Shown here one piece after another: positions 28,427 through 37,560 of a stretch of DNA of 64,000 bases. The number at the start of each line of letters is the position of its first letter. Positions within the stretch are counted from its first letter, which is position 1. The stretch comes from Aquabacterium sp. Lineage in GTDB: Bacteria; Pseudomonadota; Gammaproteobacteria; Burkholderiales; Burkholderiaceae_C. Location: positions 159,452 through 223,451 of the forward strand of contig NZ_JAUSAR010000188.1 in assembly GCF_030652515.1 (NCBI RefSeq), in the 5' to 3' direction. Made by a program: the position numbers and the translations under genes. The notes below the pieces were generated by a model, which worked only from the letters and a program-made list of their open reading frames with translations, ran no database searches and had not been told where the DNA came from.

Positions 28427-28936
28427 TCAAGAATAGACGCCGTACTCCATGCGGGTTAGCAGGTCCGTCGCCATGTTGATCCCTTCAGTGCTCTTGAGCA
28501 GGTCAATGGGGCGACTTTGATCTAGCGCCATGGCCGGCTGCAGCAGCCACTCCTCGGCGGCATCCTGACCTCCCAGCACTGTGGTGGCTAACTGGCGGAT
28601 CTTGTTGAGCTGCAGAATGCGGTTCGACACGCTGCTGTCGACCGTCGTTGCGGACTGTCCACCCGGCTCGAGGTCGCGAGCGAATGCCCGCTGTGCTGTG
28701 CGCTCGCTCATGCCGATGGCAGCAAGCACATCTTTGCTGGCAATCCGCCTGAACGACTTCAAGAACTCATTTAATGTTGCCAGCGGAAGTCCTGCGATAA
28801 CCGCTGCATGGGCAGCCAATCCCTCCATTGGAAGAAGGTCACTCAATACCTTGGATGGCGATTGAGGTGAAGAGACAGGTAAGCGCCTTGCCGCTGCTTT
28901 GGGCGCATTTTTTTTGCGACTGGCGGAAGCTGACAC
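28427..28936 (-). CDS. Second DUF2384 (Xre/MbcA/ParS-type) antitoxin-like protein, convergent
   Basis: 169 residues. It has a basic, Ala/Ser/Pro-rich N-terminus, then the same two-part plan: helix-turn-helix-like KDVLAAIGMSERTAQRAF and DUF2384-like AEEWLLQPAMALDQSRPIDLLKSTEGINMATDLLTRMEYGVYS. The end matches the family's usual 'L.ri.yGv..' finish more closely than its neighbour. No RES toxin lies on its downstream side, where the other antitoxin-like gene ends. The two genes are only distantly similar and face each other tail to tail. Confidence 0.75.
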   Translation of the reverse strand: MSASASRKKNAPKAAARRLPVSSPQSPSKVLSDLLPMEGLAAHAAVIAGLPLATLNEFLKSFRRIASKDVLAAIGMSERTAQRAFARDLEPGGQSATTVDSSVSNRILQLNKIRQLATTVLGGQDAAEEWLLQPAMALDQSRPIDLLKSTEGINMATDLLTRMEYGVYS

Positions 28937-29084
28937 GCAATCTCTCCCATTCAGATACTGGCGAACGGGCGTATGCGCCAGGTGGCCACAATATTACGAT
29001 AAATGCTTGGGAGAAGGGAAATTGCAGAGGCCGTGACCTTGACGCCTGACTGGGCCCGACCTCTTTAACGGGCTAACCCAAGAG

Positions 29085-29200
29085 CACCAATCGGTCGCGA
29101 AGACCTCAGTGGACTCCGTACGCCTAGTCATACTCACATCCCTATTCCTATCCGCAAGATAAGCAATCGTTCGCGCTTTGCGAATCAGGAGGCGGCTCCA
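29085..29200 (-). mobile_element. Remnant of an IS2-group element (left inverted repeat plus first codons of orfA)
   Basis: On the minus strand this reads a left terminal repeat (TGGAGCCGCCTCCTGATTCG) followed by the same leader as the neighbouring intact element (signalled by GATAGGAATAGGGA and an ATGACTAGGCGTACGGA start) for about 16 orfA codons (MTRRTESTEVF), after which similarity stops. It is a relative, not a copy, since several bases differ. Confidence 0.7.
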
Positions 29201-29231
29201 TTGATCTTGCCCCCGTATCCCCGGACACGGT

Positions 29232-30162
29232 CTATGCGCAATGTAGCGCGGTCCCATCGGGTTGGGTTTCGCGCCGTTGATATTGCCTGAACTCCCGAGG
29301 CGACTTCATTTTCAAACTTGAGTGTGGATGAACCTCGTTGAAGTGCTCGAACGCTGACGGCAGCTGCGACATGACCGTCCTGGCATCTCGCAGGTCCATG
29401 CGGCTGACGTAATCCCGCTTGAACGTGTTGACGAAGCTTTCGGCGATGCCATTGCTCTGCGGGCTGCACACCGGCGTATTGACAGGCTTGAGCCCCAAGT
29501 CTCTGGCGATGCGTCTGGTTTCGATGGCAATGTAGGCGCCGCCGTTGTCCGTGAGGAACTCAAGCTGGCGGGTGGCAGGGATGGCTTCGACGCAGCCGAA
29601 GCGCTTCTCCACCGCCTCGATGAGCATCTCTCGTACTGGCTCGCCAGGCAGACCTTTGCCGGGCCACGCTCGCCAAGCCATGACTTCTCTGTCGCAGCAG
29701 TCCTTGGTGAAGGTGGCCGTGACCGTCTCGCCGGAATCGCACTTGATCTCGAAGCCATCAGAGCACCAACGCAGGTCACTGCTGGCCACGGACACCTTGC
29801 CCTCGTGAGGCCGGCTTGAAGCCCTTCTGCGGGGCGCCCTTGGTAGCAAAAGTCCATGTTGCTTCATGACCCTGTACGCCCTCTTCGGATTGACCACTGC
29901 CCGGCTGCTGGCGCGGCGCGCACGATTGATCAATGCGCAGGCGCGTCGGTAGCCATAGCTGGGCAACTCAGCGATGTGCTGGCGGATCTCGTCCACCAGC
30001 TGGCCATCGATGGCCGGTGTGCGCTGCGTTCGACCATCGATCCAGTCATCAGACCGGGCAAGCATGTCATGGACATGCGAGCGCGCCAACCCCAGGGCCA
30101 GGCAAACAGCTTTCACTGTTCGTCCTTTGGCAACAAGGGCGAGCGCGCAATCCACTTTTTTT
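29232..30162 (-). CDS. IS2-group transposase OrfB part (made by frameshift with OrfA)
   Basis: Integrase-core part of the IS3-family transposase. The frame enters at the slippery site (30155-30162), giving AAEKK followed by [14 protein letters not shown] catalytic motifs typical of IS2 OrfB are visible: a WCSDGFEI block with the first Asp, FLTDNGGAY with the second, and [19 protein letters not shown] with the Glu. The end [11 protein letters not shown] runs into the terminal repeat. All catalytic residues are present, so the element may be active. Confidence 0.85.
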
Positions 30163-30505
30163 CGGCTGCGTACTCCACTGCCTCCTTGAGGATCTCGTTC
30201 TCCAAGGTCTTCTTGCCCAGCACACGTTGCAGCTTGGCAATCTCGGCCCGCGCGGCTGCAAGTTCCGAGGCTGGCACCACGGACTCGCCGGCTGACACCG
30301 CCACCAACGCGCCCTGGCGTTCCAGCTTGCGCCACTGGAAAAGCAGCCCTGCCGACACACCGGCCTCGCGTGCCACAAGCGAGACAGACATGCCCGGCTC
30401 GTAGGTGCGACGCACCAGGGCCGACTTCTCTTCGATGGACCAACGCCTGCGGCGCTGATCGGTAGTGATGACCTCTATGGTCTCTGTACGCCTAGTCATA
30501 CTCAC
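30113..30505 (-). CDS. IS2-group OrfA (DNA-binding, helix-turn-helix plus leucine zipper)
   Basis: 130 residues starting [12 protein letters not shown]. The helix-turn-helix ([43 protein letters not shown], given here only as landmarks RRRWSIEEK and FQWRK) is followed by a coiled-coil region ([19 protein letters not shown]). The A7G run near its end is the -1 frameshift site used to make the OrfAB transposase; OrfA alone normally represses transposition. Confidence 0.85.
   Translation of the reverse strand: MSMTRRTETIEVITTDQRRRRWSIEEKSALVRRTYEPGMSVSLVAREAGVSAGLLFQWRKLERQGALVAVSAGESVVPASELAAARAEIAKLQRVLGKKTLENEILKEAVEYAAEKKWIARSPLLPKDEQ
30155..30162 (-). promoter_or_regulatory. Programmed -1 frameshift site (A7G)
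   Basis: On the minus strand AAAAAAAG lies where the OrfA frame and the OrfB frame overlap. A -1 slip joins AAEKK of OrfA to VDCALALV of OrfB, the arrangement used by IS3-family elements. Confidence 0.75.
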
Positions 30506-30810
30506 AGTCCTATTCCTATCCGTAAGATAAGCGATAGTCCGTGTCCGGCGAATCAGGGGGCCGTTTCACCATTAGGATCCACCAAGTGCTCCTGCGTTGT
30601 TGCCAATAGCCATCTGATCTGGCAGGCGTGAAGCACAAATGACATGAGAGAGTGCACTTTCATGCGTCATGGAAACATGAAATCTGAGGCCCTAAGTTGT
30701 GGCCCGAACAACATCCTTTTTGAGCGCAAGTTGACCTAGCTGACGACAAGAATTCTCCTAAATGAATCGTGAGTGCTCAGACGCTCATAAGGAACATAGG
30801 GAGGACTAGC

Positions 30811-32496
30811 TTGGCCAACAGCGACTGGAGTCTGCAAGACCCGAGGCCTCTGACCATTGGGGCGTTTCCTCGTGGACCTGCACTATGGCGGGTCGACTGG
30901 TTCGGGGAAGTGTCCTATGGAGATCGAACCAAAAGGAGCACCCAGCCAATGGTTGAAGTGCACATGTCCGAGGTTGTCGATGAGCAATGCATGTTCGACG
31001 AGTCATTGCTGCTGGATATCGAATCAAGCAGGGGCCGTCAATTCAGTTGTACGGTGTCCATTGGGACGGCAAAGTTGATCGGGATTGGAGACTTGTGGCA
31101 AGGTGGAAAGAGAGTCGCTCGTCCATCTTATGAAGACGTGATATTCGGTGACCTGGACGTCTCGAATGCCAGGCTCATCAAGGCAGGTGCCAAGCTCGAC
31201 AACACCGGTAATTTCCTGTTGCCCGTGAAGGAGCATCCTGGGCACATGAGAGACACCAAGTCGAACTGTGTGTTGGTGGAGATCGACAGCGACCGCCGCA
31301 TTGTGATTCCTTGCATGGAACTCATTCGGTTCTACTTTGGATCCTCCAGCGGATTGCTGGGAAAGCTGTTTTCTCAAGACATTCGTGAGAAGCCGCTGTA
31401 TACGAATGTTCGTCACGAGGGAAGGTATCTCTGCTTCGACCTCGTCGATGGGGTGCCTGGCTCGAGTGCCTCAGACATTGGAAGAATTGCTTCCAGTTGG
31501 TATGCCGAGAATGCTGCAGCATTGATCAGAAGATCATGTCTTGTCGATTCCGCAGTGCATGCACCAATCTATCCAAAGACAGAATTTCCCTTCAAAGGAA
31601 AGACCAATCTGAGGGCAACGGGGCGTTGGTTGTCACACGGCGATGCAGCTCGACAAACCTTCGTTGTCTATCAACTGTGGAGTTGCTCCCATCCCTTCGG
31701 GTTCCAAGCGGTCAAGTACAAGTTGAGTGGCAGCGAGTCGAAGAGCGGATGGAAGAAACCACTTCGGGATCCGCAACCTGTAGTCGCTGCCAGGGGAGGT
31801 GCATCCAAGTCTGCAAAGAACCCGGTTCTACGTGACGTTGACCCATCGACTGGGCTAAGTCCTCAGACGTACCGACATAGGATGAGTCGAGATTTTCCGG
31901 ACCTTAAAAATAAGAGCGTTTGGCTCCAACGGTCAACTGTGCACACGGATTCTCAGCAAGGCGGTGCAAGCAAAAGCATGCCCATCGATGATGTTGCAGT
32001 TGGCGGTACTCGCTCTAGTAGGCGCGTACGCCAAGTGTCAGTTGAAGACGAGTCAGGGACATGCATCCTTTCAGTCAGCGATCTGATTGCAGCAGTGGAA
32101 GATGCCGCATCTGACTTGCCCGATGCTGAGATCGAAGCATTTGCGCGGAGCGCCGATGATGACGACTGGGAGCTGCTAAACGGAGCCGAACAACAAGTTG
32201 CCGTTCAAGAAGCCCCAGGCATAGCAGCGACATGCATGGTCGCCTTCAGGCTTGCGCACGGACAACAACGTTGGTTGTTGTACCTTCTGAAACTCAGATG
32301 CTGGCGACCGCAATTGCATCTGCTCGATTCCCAGTTTGATCCATCGGGACAAACTGACACCTCGGAACTTCTGAAAGTGATGGAGCCTGAACTTCGGGCC
32401 TGGCTACTTGAAACCTTGATCGACAAATGCTTCATCCAGGAGAAATCTATTGCGGCCAGGATGGGTAGGTTTAGAAGCAATAGCGTCGGCGCTTGA
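30811..32496 (+). CDS. Transposition-associated protein, possibly TnsE-like
   Basis: 561 residues from the TTG at 30811, six bases after GGGAGG; a GTG at 30769 has no such site. The N-terminus (WRVDWFGEVSYG), a central IPCMELIRFYFGSSSGLL block (about residues 185-205) and a charged middle region give it the size and loose plan of TnsE, the Tn7 protein that directs insertion into replicating DNA (538 residues in Tn7). The IP..EL.R..F part is the best match to what I recall of TnsE; the C-terminal ~150 residues are less clear. It is convergent with tniQ (tail to tail, 130 bases apart) whereas Tn7 tnsE follows tnsD in the same direction. The call is tentative. Confidence 0.4.
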   Translation: MANSDWSLQDPRPLTIGAFPRGPALWRVDWFGEVSYGDRTKRSTQPMVEVHMSEVVDEQCMFDESLLLDIESSRGRQFSCTVSIGTAKLIGIGDLWQGGKRVARPSYEDVIFGDLDVSNARLIKAGAKLDNTGNFLLPVKEHPGHMRDTKSNCVLVEIDSDRRIVIPCMELIRFYFGSSSGLLGKLFSQDIREKPLYTNVRHEGRYLCFDLVDGVPGSSASDIGRIASSWYAENAAALIRRSCLVDSAVHAPIYPKTEFPFKGKTNLRATGRWLSHGDAARQTFVVYQLWSCSHPFGFQAVKYKLSGSESKSGWKKPLRDPQPVVAARGGASKSAKNPVLRDVDPSTGLSPQTYRHRMSRDFPDLKNKSVWLQRSTVHTDSQQGGASKSMPIDDVAVGGTRSSRRVRQVSVEDESGTCILSVSDLIAAVEDAASDLPDAEIEAFARSADDDDWELLNGAEQQVAVQEAPGIAATCMVAFRLAHGQQRWLLYLLKLRCWRPQLHLLDSQFDPSGQTDTSELLKVMEPELRAWLLETLIDKCFIQEKSIAARMGRFRSNSVGA

Positions 32497-32626
32497 TGGT
32501 ACTGGCGGTTGACAGTTGAATGTGCGCTCGTACCTCTGTTAGTCAGGGCTGCCTAACGTGCTGGGCGCATTGAAGGTTCAGCGGGCTAGTTGAGCGGTTT
32601 TCATGACTTCATCCTCATACCGGCAA

Positions 32627-34150
32627 TCACGATGTCCAGTGACCAAATCCATGGATGCGGCGTTCTAGGCCTGCTGAGCGCAAGGCTGACGTGAAGCGTG
32701 CCGAGATCAAACTGTCGGACATTTTTCCTTCGGCAGCTCTACACAAGAACAGCCATTCGCTGTCTGCTGCGCGGTATGCGCTGCGCACCTGGTGCGTGTA
32801 CCAAGGCATCCAGCGTTGAAGTGCCTCCCGGCTGCCTGGCGTTTCCCAGGGGGCGTCGTCTTCGGCATCGATGGAATACTTGTGGAGATCAAGTGTGAGC
32901 GAGGCGGTGGCTGCTGCTGAAAGCTTGCCTATCCGGGCGGTTAGAAACAGGACCTTGTCGCGCAATAGGTCTCGACGCTGTTCATCGCTTGATACTGAGA
33001 TGGATTGGTCAAGCCATGCAATCAACGCCTCAACGTCATCGTTGTCCACGATCGGCCTGGCTGTCTTGGAGCCTACATCTCGTCCATAGATTTTCAACGC
33101 CTTCTTCGCGGTATAGCTCCCAGTCTCAGCCTCGACCATGTTCTGGATGAACCTGACCTCTTCGGGTGGCAGCAGGACTTTGTCTCTTCGGATAACGGTC
33201 AGTTCTGTGGCAAGCCAATGCGGAATGACATTCGCGTCTTTGGTGAAGTGGCTGTACGGGTTCTTCACTGAATCGACTAGACGCATGAAGTTGCTTGGCC
33301 AGGCCTGAAGTAGTGGCGCAAGATTTTCCATGAGTACATAGCGATCTTGCAGATCCAGTTGCTCAATGCCAATCCCTGCGCCAAGGACGGCTTTTGTCTC
33401 GATTGTCTTCAGAAGCCCGGCGGCTATGACGCGAATTCCTGCGAAGAATGCCAGTGAATGCATGTCCTCAACTCCAGCAAAGCTCACGTGGCCTTGGTGA
33501 TGCGCGCGCTCGAACATGCGCTGCAGATCCATCACGGCATCGTTCGCTTTCAACGATGAGCTGGTCATTCGCAGGTCAAGCGCACATTCGCAGCATTTGG
33601 CGTTGGACAATCCCTTCTCCAAGAAGCCTTTGTTTTTCATGTCCACCCTGTGGGCTTGAAGGAACGTGTGGCATTGAGGGCAGCGGTCCAATAGAACGCA
33701 GCCATGCTTGGTGCATGTAGTCGCCCAGGCTAGGCGCCAGGTCTTGCGCAAATAGGGCTGATCGTCCTCGGCGAGGCACTGTGGGCAGAACTGCATGCCG
33801 CCCTTGAGGCGGAGCCGATGCCGAATGCCCAGTGGCAAGAGCCAAGGACAGAATGCACCCTGAGTGCAGTTTTCATAGGTCTGGCCGTCTATCGACTGCA
33901 GAGATAGGGGGGCAATCTTGGCAAGCGGGATCCCGCTCATCTTTGCGATTTGAGCGATCAACTCATCTGAGCAGTGGCGATCAATGTCTCTGTTCCAGAG
34001 CGGGACATCTCGACCTAGCCAGTGGGCGTAAAAGCTTTCTGTCTTGAATCCATGGGCATGGGCCGTACGCACCATCCAGCTGGATAGCAGTTCATCGGGA
34101 AGAGGTTGTGGGTGCACCGGCCACCGCACGGCGCTATCGAGGATCCTCAC
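32627..34150 (-). CDS. tniQ: TniQ/TnsD-family target-selection protein
   Basis: 507 residues from a GTG at 34150, one base after the tnsC stop, with AGG upstream inside tnsC; a longer form from 34207 would overlap tnsC by 56 bases. The TniQ signature is at the N-terminus: WPVHPQPLPDELLSSWMVRTAHAHG, then FYAHWLGRD. Zinc-binding positions are clear: CPQC (122-125), C..HGC (146-151) and CPQCH (157-161), with a further C.C pair at about 186-189. The length equals that of Tn7 TnsD (508), larger than short TniQ proteins, so a sequence-specific attTn binder is likely; comM is the expected site. C-terminal regions should hold helix-turn-helix DNA-binding units. Confidence 0.85.
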   Translation of the reverse strand: MRILDSAVRWPVHPQPLPDELLSSWMVRTAHAHGFKTESFYAHWLGRDVPLWNRDIDRHCSDELIAQIAKMSGIPLAKIAPLSLQSIDGQTYENCTQGAFCPWLLPLGIRHRLRLKGGMQFCPQCLAEDDQPYLRKTWRLAWATTCTKHGCVLLDRCPQCHTFLQAHRVDMKNKGFLEKGLSNAKCCECALDLRMTSSSLKANDAVMDLQRMFERAHHQGHVSFAGVEDMHSLAFFAGIRVIAAGLLKTIETKAVLGAGIGIEQLDLQDRYVLMENLAPLLQAWPSNFMRLVDSVKNPYSHFTKDANVIPHWLATELTVIRRDKVLLPPEEVRFIQNMVEAETGSYTAKKALKIYGRDVGSKTARPIVDNDDVEALIAWLDQSISVSSDEQRRDLLRDKVLFLTARIGKLSAAATASLTLDLHKYSIDAEDDAPWETPGSREALQRWMPWYTHQVRSAYRAADSEWLFLCRAAEGKMSDSLISARFTSALRSAGLERRIHGFGHWTS

Positions 34151-34151
34151 G

Positions 34152-35048
34152 TTACCTAAGCTGCGTGCCCATACGCCTCGCCTTCGGTGACACGTATCCG
34201 CATGCATTCAGCACTTCAGGTGTTATCTGCTCAATCTTGTTTCTGATGGCATAGATAGCTGCGGCTTCTAGGAACTTGGCGATCTCCCCAATCGTTCCCT
34301 CGGATCTCAGCAGGATGATGCTGCGCATGCTGTCCTGCCAAATGCGGGACTTTTCCTTAAGAGGAAGGTTGCCTTCATAGGTTGACAAAAAGCTAATGAG
34401 ATCTCGGCCATCGTTCCACTTTGGAAGGTAGCGGTTTTCGAAGCGATTTTCAATCTGAGAGTCAGTTCGGAACCCATGTACCGCCGCCTCGGTGCCAGTT
34501 GCAACCACCGAGATTCCCGCTTCGTTTGAGATGTGCTTGATCGCGTTGAGGCAAGCGCGTTGCTTGTTCACGGAGCCACTGATGATGTTGTTGGCTTCGT
34601 CAATGATCAGTAGCTTTGGCTTAATCTTTTTCAATATCGTAAGTGCCTGCTCTCGCCGCTCGGAAGCGTTTCCTTTTGGCGGGAAGTCTGCAAACACGGC
34701 CTTTAGAATTTGCTGGTAGAGATGTTTGTCGTCAGGCTCGACAAGTTCAACATGAATGATCGGCAGCTTGATGCATTCGCCGTCAACATTGGGGTCGCCC
34801 GGATGCAACTCAATGAATTTTCGGATCAAATTTGTTTTGCCGTTGTTCGTTTCCGCAATGATCAGCCGACAAGGCATTCGATGTCTGGGCGGATGCGTCA
34901 ACAGGTCCTTTAGGTCCGCCAGAATTTCGGAAGCGGCCTTGTAGAGGATGAACTTATCTTGACGAATGTAGTTGATGCGATCTGCGTCCGACCCTTCCAT
35001 GACCGCCAATGCTTCGGCCGTAAGGTTCCGTTCTCGGGTGGTGCTCAA
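34152..35048 (-). CDS. tnsC: TnsC/TniB-like AAA+ ATPase regulator of transposition
   Basis: 298 residues, GTG/ATG-type start eight bases after tnsB. The AAA+ fold is shown by Walker A AETNNGKT (65-72, Lys71) and Walker B KLLIIDEANNI (Asp151, Glu152), followed by a sensor 1 strand ISVVATGTEAA. This is the TniB subgroup motif set. TnsC links the target protein TniQ to the TnsAB transposase and gives target immunity. It is shorter than Tn7 TnsC (555 residues) and of the size used by comM-directed and CRISPR-associated Tn7-like elements. Confidence 0.88.
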   Translation of the reverse strand: MSTTRERNLTAEALAVMEGSDADRINYIRQDKFILYKAASEILADLKDLLTHPPRHRMPCRLIIAETNNGKTNLIRKFIELHPGDPNVDGECIKLPIIHVELVEPDDKHLYQQILKAVFADFPPKGNASERREQALTILKKIKPKLLIIDEANNIISGSVNKQRACLNAIKHISNEAGISVVATGTEAAVHGFRTDSQIENRFENRYLPKWNDGRDLISFLSTYEGNLPLKEKSRIWQDSMRSIILLRSEGTIGEIAKFLEAAAIYAIRNKIEQITPEVLNACGYVSPKARRMGTQLR

Positions 35049-35056
35049 AGTAGTTC

Positions 35057-36925
35057 CTAGATGATCTCAAGCCACTGGGGATCTTCATCATCTTCATCTG
35101 AAGAGTGGGCCGAAGATGGGATGGGAGCGGCAGGTGCAATTGGAAGGAGGGATTCGGATGCCACGTTCGATGGCTTAAAACTGCTGTTGTTCCGCGTGGT
35201 GCGCTTGGATCGTTCGCGACGCGCTTTCTTTGTTTCTTTTTCTGCGGACTCTTCTTGTTCTCGCATTAACCTAATGCCTTCGAAGATCATGTCTTCGTTC
35301 GGCTTGCGCTGGGGGTCTTTGTTGATCTCGTTCGTGACCGCCCGAAGTTCCCAGTCACTGATGGGTGGCCGACTACGATCACTGTATGGGATCTCGATGT
35401 AGTCGTTCAGATCTGGATCAAAGAAGTAAATCCGACTAAGGTCTCGCGGATCAAATGCAACGGTGAATTTTCGGCTTTTTGTCGGATCTTTCGGATCACG
35501 TTCGACCACGCGGCGCCTTAGTTGGTCGTCCCAATAGTGGATGTGGTCTCGGACAATTCCTGAGACCTGCACAGTCGGCTGAAAGTGCGGAAAGAAGTCG
35601 AGCATTAGCCGGCGCGGATTTGCGATCAGTGGAGGGAGCCCGATGCCCGGATACTCGTTGTCTCCCGCGAGGTGTTTTTCATACAGTTTGATGGGCGGGT
35701 AGCCGGTGCTGCGATGCTTCTTGTGGTGGTAGCGGTAAGTGATAAATATGGTTAGCCAACGCTCATACTCGGCCATGGTCATCACTGCTTTGCCTTCAGA
35801 GTCGTAGTCCAACTTCTGTATGACATTGGAGAAGGTGGTGCCCTTTAGCCGTTGCGTGGCTTTCATGAACGTACGCATAGAACTTTCGACGTGACCACCG
35901 TATTGCGGTTGCCCCTTCGGTCTATGTTCCAAGATGATGTCGTGTTCTGCGCAGCCTCTCGTTAACGCAATTCCACGAAAGTCTTTACCGTTGTCCGTAT
36001 GGATCTTTCTCGGAATGCCCCATACAGGCCACGGGGCTTCGAGTCCGCGTTCGTCGAGCCATTTGTCTTTGGGTAGGACTGCATGGGCTACTGCCAGTGC
36101 GGCAGCAAGTGAGCCGGGCGCGTCAAGACTCACACAGAACCCTACGACTACGCGAGTGCACACATCGATCACCGATGTCAGGTACCCGCGGCCGATGGGT
36201 TTTCTATCTCTTTCATCAACGAGAATGATGTCTATCGGCGTATGGTCGATCTGGACAACGGCCAATGGAAAGCTCGCGTCAGGAAAAGATCCTCTGAGAG
36301 GCTCATACTTTTCTTTTGCTGCCTTCGGTCCAAAGCGCCCGGTCATGATTCGCCTTGGGTCTTGTTGTTTGATCATTCGAACAACCGTCGACAGACTTGG
36401 AGCGATCGTCTCTGTTTTAAGGCATTTGCTCCTGATTTCATACCAGGTCTCTGTAATCGAGGGGCGCTCTGGTTTTGTGTAGAAGTCAGATATGACTTGT
36501 TCAATTGCATCTATTGTTTCTTCAGCAAGCTTTCGAGTGCCTTTGTCGGATCGTTGCTTTCGAAGGAAAGCTGACGCCCTGCGATGCTGCGTCCACTTCT
36601 GTAGGTACTTGTAGATAGCGACTGTTGACTTTTGAAGTCGCGCGGCGGCTGCTTCGATGGCTTGTTTCTTCTCATGTCTTTGAGCGGACAGCACCGGCCG
36701 CAAGGCATCAAGAATTTGGAGTGCATCACGCCACTCGAGTTCGTGGATCTCCTGGAGGTTTCTTTCGATGCGATATGTTCTGCGGGGCTGCAGTTCGGTG
36801 ACCGGAGCGACTGCTCTGGAGGAGTTGGCGATCGCTTCCAGCTCGGCTGATTCAAGTCCTTGGAGGTCTGCGACGATCCATTCTTGACCTTCCCAGCAGA
36901 CAACCGTGCCAGGGACTAGACGCAT
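35057..36925 (-). CDS. tnsB: TnsB/TniA-like DDE transposase
   Basis: 622 residues. The N-terminal part holds DNA-binding helices (EAAAARLQKSTVAIYKYLQKW). The rve/DDE core has catalytic Asp227 (VVQIDHTPIDI), Asp311 (IHTDNGKDF) and Glu347 (GGHVESSMR), with the usual PQYGGHVE context. A Mu-transposase-like beta-barrel domain follows (about 430-510), and a highly charged tail with basic and acidic runs ends the protein, the part that contacts TnsC in relatives. TnsB binds repeated sites at the element ends and joins the 3' ends to target. Its start overlaps the tnsA stop by 10 bases. All catalytic residues are present. Confidence 0.9.
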   Translation of the reverse strand: MRLVPGTVVCWEGQEWIVADLQGLESAELEAIANSSRAVAPVTELQPRRTYRIERNLQEIHELEWRDALQILDALRPVLSAQRHEKKQAIEAAAARLQKSTVAIYKYLQKWTQHRRASAFLRKQRSDKGTRKLAEETIDAIEQVISDFYTKPERPSITETWYEIRSKCLKTETIAPSLSTVVRMIKQQDPRRIMTGRFGPKAAKEKYEPLRGSFPDASFPLAVVQIDHTPIDIILVDERDRKPIGRGYLTSVIDVCTRVVVGFCVSLDAPGSLAAALAVAHAVLPKDKWLDERGLEAPWPVWGIPRKIHTDNGKDFRGIALTRGCAEHDIILEHRPKGQPQYGGHVESSMRTFMKATQRLKGTTFSNVIQKLDYDSEGKAVMTMAEYERWLTIFITYRYHHKKHRSTGYPPIKLYEKHLAGDNEYPGIGLPPLIANPRRLMLDFFPHFQPTVQVSGIVRDHIHYWDDQLRRRVVERDPKDPTKSRKFTVAFDPRDLSRIYFFDPDLNDYIEIPYSDRSRPPISDWELRAVTNEINKDPQRKPNEDMIFEGIRLMREQEESAEKETKKARRERSKRTTRNNSSFKPSNVASESLLPIAPAAPIPSSAHSSDEDDEDPQWLEII

Positions 36926-37560
36926 GACTTGCCGAGTCCAATTCGGGTGTTCATTGTCAGCTTGTGCTGGTGGTCTACTTGTAGCTCTTCGAGCGCAACC
37001 ATGCGCCAGATCTGCCCAATAGCGACGTCAAGCTGTTGACCTGAAGAAGCGACGTGCTCAAGTATTGATGTGGGAGTGGTCGCTCCATCTGCGACTGCAG
37101 CAAGAACGGCTTGGTCAATTGCGGGAATGGCTTGGTACGACTTGTACCGATGAAGAAATCTGATGTTTAGGAGACGCTGGCCTCTGATCCGATCTTCTGA
37201 TAAGACTTTGAACTCCCAGCCTTGCTCCTTTGCGTGTGCTCGAGCCGCTCGGAATTTTCTGAGAAAAGGCTTAACCATGCCAACGCAATCGGCCCGGTAC
37301 TTGACCTCGACCAGCCAAGGTTTGCGGTCTGATTTCCAGAAGACCAGGCCGTCAGGTGTGTAGGTGGTCTGGGCGTTGAGCTCCTCGTCGAAGTAGCTCA
37401 GTTTGACGGGCTGGGCGTGAAACTGTTTGAAGTCTCGGTCGGCGCGGAGAAGCTCCATAAGGTCACGCTCTAGTGCGGACTCGTAGCGATTGCCATCGGG
37501 CATCGTGCCCGTCATGCTGCGGGTCTGAACTCCGATCTTTCGAACTGGCTTGAAATCCAA
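36916..37560 (-). CDS. tnsA: TnsA endonuclease (5'-end cleavage subunit of the Tn7-like transposase)
   Basis: 214 residues with a TTG start after GAGAGGGAA. The N-terminal PD-(D/E)xK nuclease is complete: YESALERDL (Glu31), TPDGLV (Asp70) and VEVKYRAD (Glu85, Lys87), in the TnsA order. The C-terminal half is a winged-helix-like region. TnsA cuts the non-transferred strands so that the element moves by cut-and-paste. It is the first gene of tnsA-tnsB-tnsC-tniQ on the minus strand. In Tn7 tnsA sits next to the right end of the element; here 19 kb of other genes separate it from the mapped end. Confidence 0.88.
   Translation of the reverse strand: MDFKPVRKIGVQTRSMTGTMPDGNRYESALERDLMELLRADRDFKQFHAQPVKLSYFDEELNAQTTYTPDGLVFWKSDRKPWLVEVKYRADCVGMVKPFLRKFRAARAHAKEQGWEFKVLSEDRIRGQRLLNIRFLHRYKSYQAIPAIDQAVLAAVADGATTPTSILEHVASSGQQLDVAIGQIWRMVALEELQVDHQHKLTMNTRIGLGKSCV

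Larger units (their letters stand above)
29201..30568 (-). mobile_element. IS3-family (IS2-group) insertion sequence, apparently intact
   Basis: About 1,368 bp, close to IS2 (1.33 kb). The terminal repeats are imperfect: the orfA-proximal end (revcomp of 30541-30568) begins TGAAACGGCCCCCTGATTCG and the distal end (29201-29228) begins TTGATCTTGCCCCCGTATCC; both share a GCCCCC core and CCGGACAC near the inside, like IS2 IRL and IRR. It holds orfA and orfB joined by a slippery A7G site. It sits directly against the remnant of a related element at its distal end. Confidence 0.85.

Noticed and set aside
32627..37560. CRISPR-associated transposon (CAST)
   Set aside because: tnsABC-tniQ are present but no Cas5/6/7/8, Cas12k or CRISPR repeat is found; TniQ is full TnsD size, fitting a fixed attachment site.
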